Part shown: in pieces, positions 5,453 to 11,347 of the stretch
Numbering within the stretch: position 1 is the stretch's first letter
How the letters are laid out: each line of letters opens with the position of its first letter
Source: an uncultured Lachnospiraceae bacterium
Lineage (GTDB): Bacteria > Bacillota > Clostridia > Lachnospirales > Lachnospiraceae
Direction of reading: 5' to 3'
DNA length: 11,347 bases
NCBI GenBank assembly: GCA_949346185.1
Contig: CASGVX010000040.1
Span: forward strand, 1-11,347
Made by a program: the position numbers and the translations under genes
Notes under the pieces: model-generated
Told to the model about the DNA's origin: nothing
The model's database searches: none
Seen by the model: only the letters and a program-made list of their open reading frames with translations

Positions 5453-7210
5453 ATGCTACGAATATTCAAAAACATCAAAGGCAGAGACGTGGCATTGGCA
5501 GTTATTGCAATCGTCTTTATTGTGGCGCAGGTATGGCTTGACTTGAAATTGCCGGATTACATGTCGGAAATCACCCAGCTGGTGGAAACCCCGGGAAGCG
5601 AGATGCGTCAAGTCATCGCCGCTGGCGCAAAAATGCTTGGCTGCGCCCTGGGCAGTCTGATTTCTGCGGCAGCCGTGGCCATCCTTGCGGCAAAGGTCGG
5701 CATTAATTTTGCAGCCATCGTCAGGGAAAAGCTGTTTCGCAAGGTACAGAATTTTTCCATGGAGGAAATCGGGCACTTTTCCACGGCAAGCCTGATTACC
5801 CGCTCCACCAACGATGTCCAGCAGGTTCAGATGCTCATTGTCATGGGGCTTCAAGTGATGGTGAAGGCACCGATTATGGCAGTGTGGGCCATCCTGAAAA
5901 TATATGATAAGAGCTGGCAATGGACGACGGCTACCGGCATCTCCGTGGTGGTGCTATTAATCATCGTACTGACGGTAGTGGCGCTAGCAACGCCCAAATT
6001 TAAGATCATGCAGTCCCTGACAGACGATTTGAACCGGGTCACTAGGGAAAACCTGACGGGGCTTGCTGTGGTGAGGGCATACAATGCGGAACATTATCAG
6101 GAAGAAAAGTTTGCCCAAGCCAATGAGAACCTTACCTCGGCAAATATGTTCGCCAACAGGACGATGGCATTTATGATGCCAAGCATCCAAGCGATTATGA
6201 ATGGATTATCCCTTGCAGTATACTGGATTGGCGCAGTAATTATCAATCAGGCAGGGGTAGAAAGAAAAATATCCCTGTTTTCGGACATGATTGTATTTTC
6301 ATCTTATGCAATGCAGGTGGTCATGTCATTTATGATGCTTGTCATGATATTTATGATTCTTCCCAGAGCATCCGTGGCTGCCCAGAGAATTATGGAAGTC
6401 CTAGATACCAAGACGAGGATCAAGGATGGCACGAAGGCAGAAGGCAACGGGGATGTCGTGGGCGAAATAGAGTTCAGGAACGTGGCATTCCGCTATCCTG
6501 ATTCCTCAGCGAATGTGATAGAGGGAATAAGCTTTTCCGCAAAGAAGGGGCAGACAGTTGCCTTGATCGGGGCAACCGGATGCGGAAAAAGCACAATCAT
6601 CAATCTGATTCCCCGGTTTTATGATGCAACAGAAGGAGAAATCCTTGTGGATGGCATCAATGTAAAAGAATATCGCCAGAAGAAATTAAGAGATAAGATT
6701 GGCTATGTGTCCCAGAAAGCGATTTTATTCTTGGGAACCATTGCGTCCAATATTGCTTATGGGGACAATGGGAAAGGGGAGATTTCCGAGGATGAAGTAA
6801 AAAGAGCGGTAAGCATTGCCCAGTCCGCAGAATTTGTGGAGAAGCAGGAGGATGGCTATCAGGGATACGTGGCCCAGGGCGGCAGCAATTTTTCCGGCGG
6901 CCAGAAGCAGAGGCTTTCCATCGCCAGAGCTATTGCAAAGAATCCGGAAATCCTTATATTTGATGATTCCTTTTCCGCACTGGATTATAGAACGGACAGA
7001 ATACTTCGGGATGCCCTGAAAGAAAAATGTTCTGATGCCACAAAGGTAATCGTTGCCCAGCGAATCGGAACCATCAGGGATGCGGATGTCATCATCGTTC
7101 TTGACGGCGGAAAAATCGCAGGCAAGGGCACGCACCAAGAACTGATGGAGTCATGCGAAGTTTACCAGCAGATTGCACTTTCACAGCTTTCAAAGGAGGA
7201 ATTGGCATAA
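5453..7210 (+). CDS. ABC exporter half-transporter, subunit with degenerate ATPase residues
   Basis: This 585-residue subunit has an N-terminal six-helix membrane domain (about residues 12-320) fused to an ATP-binding domain (about 345-575), the layout of type IV (ABCB-like) exporters. Walker A is GATGCGKS (373-380) and the signature FSGGQ (480-484). In Walker B, LIFDD, the usual catalytic Glu is Asp505; the switch-loop His is replaced by Gln536 in VAQR. Such changes mark the degenerate-site partner in heterodimers like TM287/288, BmrCD, LmrCD and EfrCD, which move drugs or peptides. I chose the ATG at 5453 because AGGAGG (5436-5441) lies 11 bases before it. The ATG at 5444 is only 2 bases from that site, and the longer frame from 5429 would start upstream of it. 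The stop overlaps the next start by one base (TAATG). The substrate cannot be told. Confidence 0.92.
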   Translation: MLRIFKNIKGRDVALAVIAIVFIVAQVWLDLKLPDYMSEITQLVETPGSEMRQVIAAGAKMLGCALGSLISAAAVAILAAKVGINFAAIVREKLFRKVQNFSMEEIGHFSTASLITRSTNDVQQVQMLIVMGLQVMVKAPIMAVWAILKIYDKSWQWTTATGISVVVLLIIVLTVVALATPKFKIMQSLTDDLNRVTRENLTGLAVVRAYNAEHYQEEKFAQANENLTSANMFANRTMAFMMPSIQAIMNGLSLAVYWIGAVIINQAGVERKISLFSDMIVFSSYAMQVVMSFMMLVMIFMILPRASVAAQRIMEVLDTKTRIKDGTKAEGNGDVVGEIEFRNVAFRYPDSSANVIEGISFSAKKGQTVALIGATGCGKSTIINLIPRFYDATEGEILVDGINVKEYRQKKLRDKIGYVSQKAILFLGTIASNIAYGDNGKGEISEDEVKRAVSIAQSAEFVEKQEDGYQGYVAQGGSNFSGGQKQRLSIARAIAKNPEILIFDDSFSALDYRTDRILRDALKEKCSDATKVIVAQRIGTIRDADVIIVLDGGKIAGKGTHQELMESCEVYQQIALSQLSKEELA

Positions 7211-9015
7211 TGGCAGGAATGGGAATGAATAGACGACCCGGAGCCGATGCGGCAATGGATTCGGGTCAGATCAAAAGCGGGACATGGAAAAAGCTCTTTC
7301 ACTATTGCCGCAAGCATTTGGCTGCAATCTTATTCGCCGTCATATGCGCAGCATCTGGAACGGTGCTTACGCTGGCAGGTCCTGACCGTCTGGCAGAAAT
7401 GACGGATGTGATTACCTATGGGCTCGCCAAGCCCTCGATTGATTTGAAAGAAATCGGCAGAATCGGCTTGACATTAGTCATCCTTTACGCGCTAAGCATG
7501 ATTTTATCTGCGGCGCAGGGGTGGATCATGGCCACAGTGACCCAGATTATCTCAAAGAAACTGCGGGATGATATCTCGAAAAAAATCAACCGGCTGCCCA
7601 TGGGATATTTCCACAAGACCTCCACAGGCGACGTGCTATCCAGAGTGACCAATGATGTGGATACCATCGGAATGACGCTGAATATGAGCATTGGCACCCT
7701 GGTGTCATCCATTACTCTTTTTGCCGGCTCGCTGATTATGATGCTGCGGACGAATCTGGCAATGACAGGCACGGGAGTGCTGGCTACCATCATTGGGTTT
7801 GTTCTTATGATGATTATCATGGGACGTTCCCAGAAATATTTCACCCGCCAGCAGAAGCATCTTGGCTCGCTAAATGGGCATATCGAGGAAATCTATTCGG
7901 GACATACTGTCGTAAAGGCATATAATGGGGAAGAAAAGGCAGTCGCACGGTTTAAGAAGCTGAATGGAAAGTTGCGGGATAGCGGCTTTAAAGCCCAGGC
8001 GCTCTCCGGGCTGATGATGCCTATCATGACATTTATCGGCAATTTTGGCTACGTGGCAGTCTGCATCGTGGGAGCAGCCCTGGCAATGGAGGGGAAAATC
8101 ACCTTCGGGGTCATCGTATCCTTTATGATGTATATCCGGTTCTTTACCCAGCCCCTTTCCCAAATCGCACAGGCAGCACAATCCCTGCAGCAGGCGGGAG
8201 CGGCTTCCACCAGGGTTTTTGAATTTCTCGAAGCAGAGGAAATGGCAGATGAAAGCATAAAAGAACGGAAGAATATTCATGCGAAGGGCAGCGTATCCTT
8301 CTCCCATGTGAAATTCGGCTATGAGGAAAGCAAAACGATCATCCATGACTTTTCTGCTGATATCAAGCCGGGACAGAAGATTGCCATCGTTGGACCCACA
8401 GGGGCAGGCAAGACGACGATTGTCAATCTTTTGATGCGTTTTTATGAAGTGGATGGGGGCGCTATCAGGATTGACGGCATCTCCACCGCCGACATGCCCC
8501 GGGAGGATGTGCATTCCCAGTTCTGCATGGTATTGCAGGATACTTGGGTATTTGAAGGATCCGTGCGGGAGAACCTGATCTACTGCTCGGAAAACCGATC
8601 GGAGGAAAAGATGGAGAAGGCTTGCAGAGCCGTGGGCCTGGACCACTTTATCAGGACTCTCCCCAAAGGCTACGATACCGTGCTAAATGACCAGGTAAGC
8701 CTGTCCCAGGGGCAGAAGCAGCAGCTTACCATCGCAAGGGCAATGATTGCGGATAAGCCCATTCTGATTCTTGACGAGGCCACAAGCTCGATTGACACTA
8801 GGACGGAGTTGAAAATTCAGGAGGCCATGGATGAACTAATGAAGAACAGAACCTCCTTTGTCATCGCCCACAGGCTCTCTACCATTAAAAACTCCGACCT
8901 GATCCTTGTCTTGAAAGATGGAGATGTGATTGAGAGCGGAAATCATGAGACGTTGATGGCTAGGAATGGTTTCTATGCAGACCTTTACAACAGCCAGTTT
9001 GATAGTGCAAGTTAA
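7210..9015 (+). CDS. ABC exporter half-transporter, catalytic partner subunit
   Basis: This 601-residue partner of the preceding gene also has a six-helix membrane domain followed by an ATP-binding domain. The N-terminal 25 or so residues are polar. Helices follow from LAAILFAVICAASGTVLTLAG onward, with the coupling-helix motif MGYFHKTSTGDVLSRVTND. Walker A is GPTGAGKT (395-402) and Walker B ILILDE with catalytic Glu523. The switch His554 is in IAHRLSTI, and the signature is LSQGQ (498-502) rather than LSGGQ. Together with the Asp505/Gln536 of the first subunit this gives one competent and one degenerate ATP site, as in known heterodimeric exporters. The start at 7210 is chosen because AAAGGAGG lies about 10 bases upstream and the ATG overlaps the previous stop; the open frame reaches back to 7153 without another ribosome binding site. 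Drug, peptide or lipid export are all possible. Confidence 0.93.
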   Translation: MAGMGMNRRPGADAAMDSGQIKSGTWKKLFHYCRKHLAAILFAVICAASGTVLTLAGPDRLAEMTDVITYGLAKPSIDLKEIGRIGLTLVILYALSMILSAAQGWIMATVTQIISKKLRDDISKKINRLPMGYFHKTSTGDVLSRVTNDVDTIGMTLNMSIGTLVSSITLFAGSLIMMLRTNLAMTGTGVLATIIGFVLMMIIMGRSQKYFTRQQKHLGSLNGHIEEIYSGHTVVKAYNGEEKAVARFKKLNGKLRDSGFKAQALSGLMMPIMTFIGNFGYVAVCIVGAALAMEGKITFGVIVSFMMYIRFFTQPLSQIAQAAQSLQQAGAASTRVFEFLEAEEMADESIKERKNIHAKGSVSFSHVKFGYEESKTIIHDFSADIKPGQKIAIVGPTGAGKTTIVNLLMRFYEVDGGAIRIDGISTADMPREDVHSQFCMVLQDTWVFEGSVRENLIYCSENRSEEKMEKACRAVGLDHFIRTLPKGYDTVLNDQVSLSQGQKQQLTIARAMIADKPILILDEATSSIDTRTELKIQEAMDELMKNRTSFVIAHRLSTIKNSDLILVLKDGDVIESGNHETLMARNGFYADLYNSQFDSAS

Positions 9016-9042
9016 TGAAGGTTTCAAAAAAGGAGGAGGAAA

Positions 9043-9633
9043 ATGAGATATATTACCATCGAAAGAGAATATGGCAGCGGCGGAACCAGAATTGCAAGGG
9101 AATTGGCAGCAAAAGCCCAGATTCCCTGCTATGGCGAGGAAATCCTCAGGGTGGCCGCAGAGAACTTGAATGTGACCGTGGAACAGATGCGGGATTATGA
9201 AGAGACGACGAAAGGCAGTTTCCTGTATTCCATCTATCTCCTAAGCCAGTCCATGAGCGGAAACAGCGAAATGCTCTCCAGTGACGGTAAAATATTCGTG
9301 GAGGAGCAGAAGGCAATCGAAAAGTTTGCAATCAAGGGCAGTTCTATCTTCCTCGGACATTGCGCTTCCGAGGCATTAAAAGAAAGTCCGGATCTCATCA
9401 AGGTCTTTATTCATGGGGATAAGGCATCCAAGCGAAAAAGGATTATGGAGGAGTATGGCGTGAAAGAATCCCAGATAGATTCCGTGGAAAAGAAAAATAA
9501 CAGGCGCAGGGCAAATTATTACCGTGCAAACACCCAGAAACAGTGGGATGATTTCCACAGCTATGATATCGTTCTGGACAGCACTACGCTTGGGATTCAG
9601 GGATGTGTTGATGTTTTGTCGGGATTGCTGTAA
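9043..9633 (+). CDS. Cytidylate-kinase-like P-loop protein
   Basis: The 196-residue protein matches the cytidylate-kinase-like family (Cytidylate_kin2 type). It has an N-terminal ITIEREYGSGGTRIA nucleotide-binding loop (GSGG at 11-14), then PCYGEEILRVAAE. FLGHCASEAL is the family's central strand, and IKVFIHGD follows. An arginine-rich lid RRRANYY is at 154-160, and the C-terminal YDIVLDSTTLGI closes the set. The GSGGTR loop lacks the Lys of a classic GxxxxGK Walker A, which is usual in this family. Its members are mostly uncharacterised; real CMP kinases (Cmk) are longer, about 220 residues, and have a different lid. A nucleotide or small-molecule kinase role is plausible, but the substrate is unknown. 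AGGAGGAGG precedes the ATG by about 3-6 bases. It lies 27 bases after the exporter genes and is co-directional, so it is probably part of the operon. Confidence 0.85.
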   Translation: MRYITIEREYGSGGTRIARELAAKAQIPCYGEEILRVAAENLNVTVEQMRDYEETTKGSFLYSIYLLSQSMSGNSEMLSSDGKIFVEEQKAIEKFAIKGSSIFLGHCASEALKESPDLIKVFIHGDKASKRKRIMEEYGVKESQIDSVEKKNNRRRANYYRANTQKQWDDFHSYDIVLDSTTLGIQGCVDVLSGLL

Positions 9634-9695
9634 AAAAGGTGCGAAGTTTTGCCAGGCTCGAAAATACCTCGCCAGGCAAAGCTATAATCGCACCT
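9632..9695 (-). terminator. Long hairpin between the kinase-like gene and marR, T-tract facing the minus strand
   Basis: AGGTGCGA (9637-9644) pairs with TCGCACCT (9688-9695). It is stacked on a nine-pair inner stem (9645-9653 with 9675-9683, one G-U), with a four-base bulge (9684-9687) between them. After an A-A mismatch three more pairs follow (9655-9657 with 9671-9673). Read on the minus strand the hairpin is followed by TTTTTT (9637-9632), which overlaps the outermost pair; read on the plus strand it is followed by AAGAAGAG. It therefore looks like an intrinsic terminator for leftward (antisense) transcription. For the plus-strand operon it could act as a processing or stability element between kinase and marR. 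TATAAT inside it (9683-9688) has no matching -35 box. Confidence 0.55.
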
Positions 9696-9739
9696 AAGAA
9701 GAGCGCAAAATATCCCGAGCAGACAAGGGAGGAATCACT

Positions 9740-10183
9740 ATGAAAGAAAAGATGGAGCGATTCATGATTGGGAACAGACTAAAGAAATTTGTCGCCAAGC
9801 AACTGAATGGCGTCAGCAATAAATATGGCATTAAGAAAACAGAACTGAATATCTTTATCTATCTGAGCAAGGCGTCAGAAAAGAATACCGCAAGGGATAT
9901 CCAAGAATATCTAAGCATCAATAAAGGGTATCTGTCCCGCATCCTAGATGAACTATGCAGAAAAGGATACCTGGAGGGGGTGCCGGATCAGCACGACCGA
10001 AGATACATCCATTATGTCCCTACGGAACTGGCAAAGCCCATGATAGAGGAATTGCGCCTGACAAAAAGCAGGCTGGATGATAAAATCTTTTCCGGCATCT
10101 CTGATGAGGAACTTGAAATGCTGGAAAAGATTTCATGCAAGATAGACCGAAATATCCAGGACATGCTGGACAATGGACTATAG
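9740..10183 (+). CDS. MarR-family winged-helix transcriptional regulator
   Basis: The 147-residue protein has the MarR fold. An N-terminal dimerisation helix is followed by a winged helix-turn-helix at about residues 48-95: TARDIQEYLSINKGYLSRILDELCRKG, described here as helix, turn and recognition helix. The wing carries the hallmark DQHDRRY (Asp86, Arg87, Arg88), and C-terminal dimerisation helices follow (about 97-145). MarR proteins are dimeric repressors, usually released by a small ligand, and often control an adjacent exporter. GGGAGG lies 7 bases before the ATG. It is the last gene of the plus-strand unit, 106 bases after the kinase-like gene, with no credible promoter of its own. The 39-bp palindrome at the operon promoter is its likely target, which would make it an autorepressor. 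The ligand cannot be predicted. Confidence 0.92.
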   Translation: MKEKMERFMIGNRLKKFVAKQLNGVSNKYGIKKTELNIFIYLSKASEKNTARDIQEYLSINKGYLSRILDELCRKGYLEGVPDQHDRRYIHYVPTELAKPMIEELRLTKSRLDDKIFSGISDEELEMLEKISCKIDRNIQDMLDNGL

Positions 10184-10203
10184 AGCATGCGTCACATAAG
10201 GAT

Positions 10204-10242
10204 TTGCGGCCATACACCCTAAGGTAGAATGCATGGCCGTAA
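10204..10242. terminator. Hairpin between convergent marR and cysNC
   Basis: TTGCGGCCAT (10204-10213) pairs with ATGGCCGTAA (10233-10242), ten pairs including one G-U, with a 19-base loop that contains a possible inner ACC/GGT pairing. It starts 20 bases after the marR stop and ends 12 bases before the cysNC stop. The following bases are only weakly T-rich on the plus strand (TTCATTCCTTT) and lack a T-run on the minus strand. Termination is thus likely inefficient, especially for cysNC transcripts. Confidence 0.5.
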
Positions 10243-10254
10243 TTCATTCCTTTG

Positions 10255-11347
10255 CTACAGATATTTCTCCAGCTGCTCCATAATGCTGGTCACGGATTCC
10301 TCCAAGCTCTTTCCCGTGGTGTCGAATACGATATCCGGATCCACTGGCGGCTCATAGGGACTGGAAATCCCAGAAAAATTAGGAATCTTCCCTTCCCTAG
10401 CCTTTTTGTACAGCCCCTTCACGTCCCTCTTCTCGCACTCTTCCAGAGGTGTACTGATATATATTTCAATAAAATGCTCCTCTCCAACAATATCCTTCGC
10501 CCTCTCCCTGTCCCGGCGGAACGGCGAGATAAAGGATACCAGCGTGAGCAGCCCGGCATCATTCATCAGTTTTGCCACCTCTGCCACCCGGCGGATATTC
10601 TCAATCCGGTCCTGCTCCCGGAATCCCAGATCCTTATTCAGTCCCATGCGAATATTATCCCCATCCAGCACCATGGTATATCTGCCCTGGGCAAAGAGCA
10701 GTTTCTCCAATTCATTGACGATGGTGGATTTTCCCGAACCGGACAATCCGGTAAGCCAGATGGTCTTGGGCGTCTGGTTCATATGCTCTCCCCGAAGCTT
10801 TCTGTTGATATCCATCTCATGCCACACGATATTCTCTTCCCGGCGGAGAGGATGCCTGATGACTCCGCAGGCCGAAGTCATATGGGTCACCCTGTCAATC
10901 AGGATAAATCCTCCCAAGATCTTATTCTTCTTAAATTCTCCGAAGGCAATCTGCTCTGAGCAGGCAATATCGCACACTGCAATCTCATTTTTGTAGATGC
11001 GCTCCGACTGAATATGGGTGCCCTCATTTATATCAACTTTATATTTAATATTCATCAGCGTGGCGGGAACCATCCTAGTACCCACCTTCAGAAGATAATT
11101 CTTCCCCGCCACCAGTTTTTGGTCATCCATCCAGAGCAGGCGGCAGGAGAAAAGCTTCCCAAGATGAATATCCCCTTGACTATGCAGCACGCAGCCTCTG
11201 GACACATCCACTTCCCTGTCCAACTCCACGGTCACGGGCCGGCCCTTGCCCGCCTTCTCCACGCTCTGATCCAATACATGCAGAGACTTCACCTTTGCCT
11301 TTTCCCTGCTGGGAAGCGTCTCGATTTCCTGCCCAACAGAAATCTCG
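10255..11347 (-). CDS. cysNC: CysN-CysC fusion: sulfate adenylyltransferase large subunit C-terminal part plus adenylylsulfate kinase, runs off the right edge
   Basis: The 363 visible residues are open at the right edge, so the GTPase domain and start lie outside. The first 170 or so residues are the EF-Tu-like domains 2 and 3 of CysN (ISVGQEIETLPS, VKSLHVLDQSVEKAGKGRPVTV, DVSRGCVL). They join directly to a complete APS kinase with the P-loop GLSGSGKST (about 10727-10752). That domain continues with LDGDNIRMGLNKDLGF, NIRRVAEVAKLMNDAG, SFISPFRRDRE and the C-terminal KKAREGKIPNFSGISSPYEPP. CysN with CysD makes APS from ATP and sulfate using GTP; CysC phosphorylates APS to PAPS. Together they activate sulfate in the cytoplasm for reduction or sulfation. 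A GTG at 11292 is in frame but is not the start, because conserved CysN sequence continues upstream of it. CysD would be expected just beyond the right edge. Confidence 0.93.
   Translation of the reverse strand, partial: EISVGQEIETLPSREKAKVKSLHVLDQSVEKAGKGRPVTVELDREVDVSRGCVLHSQGDIHLGKLFSCRLLWMDDQKLVAGKNYLLKVGTRMVPATLMNIKYKVDINEGTHIQSERIYKNEIAVCDIACSEQIAFGEFKKNKILGGFILIDRVTHMTSACGVIRHPLRREENIVWHEMDINRKLRGEHMNQTPKTIWLTGLSGSGKSTIVNELEKLLFAQGRYTMVLDGDNIRMGLNKDLGFREQDRIENIRRVAEVAKLMNDAGLLTLVSFISPFRRDRERAKDIVGEEHFIEIYISTPLEECEKRDVKGLYKKAREGKIPNFSGISSPYEPPVDPDIVFDTTGKSLEESVTSIMEQLEKYL

Noticed and set aside
7153..7209. N-terminal extension of the second ABC subunit to an ATG at 7153
   Set aside because: It would overlap the previous gene by 58 bases without a ribosome binding site; AAAGGAGG points to the ATG at 7210.
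9649..9688. Promoter for marR using TTGCCA and TATAAT inside the hairpin
   Set aside because: The spacing is 28 bases and no other -35 box fits, so the TATAAT is most likely incidental.

Overview
The window looks like chromosomal DNA from an anaerobic Firmicute, most likely class Clostridia and probably Lachnospiraceae. The basis is strong purine-rich GGAGG-type ribosome binding sites before nearly every gene, SigA-type promoters with 16-17 bp spacers, moderate GC, a single-domain Gram-positive-style GH5 endoglucanase, a short NadB, and a heterodimeric ABC exporter with a MarR regulator. The family-level placement is inference; no rRNA or marker gene is present. There are no tRNA or rRNA genes, insertion sequences, CRISPR arrays or phage genes.

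Left part (1-5180, all minus strand, read from right to left): a soluble PocR-domain/short MCP-hairpin sensor (4396-5178) ends in a strong intrinsic terminator. Next is a nadB-nadC operon for NAD synthesis, with its own extended -10 promoter and a 6+6 bp inverted repeat just downstream of the predicted start of transcription. Then come a secreted GH5 endoglucanase and the first half of metY (O-acetylhomoserine sulfhydrylase), which runs off the left edge.

Middle part (5360-10183, plus strand): a four-gene unit encodes two ABC exporter half-transporters, a cytidylate-kinase-like protein and a MarR-type regulator. It is driven by a near-ideal TTGACA-16-TATAAT promoter. A perfect 39-bp palindrome (two 19-base arms around one base) overlaps the -10 box and the start site. 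The simplest reading is that the MarR protein encoded at the end of the unit binds the palindrome and represses its own operon. The two ABC subunits carry complementary degenerate residues (Walker B Asp and switch-loop Gln in the first, LSQGQ signature in the second), which marks a heterodimer with one consensus and one degenerate ATP site.

Right part (10204-11347): a hairpin separates marR from a convergent, minus-strand cysN-cysC fusion (ATP sulfurylase large subunit / APS kinase), whose 5' part lies beyond the right edge.

The most notable items are the palindromic operator, the kinase-like gene inside an exporter operon, and a strong hairpin between the kinase and marR whose T-tract faces the 'wrong' strand. 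That hairpin would end antisense transcripts arriving across marR from cysNC.
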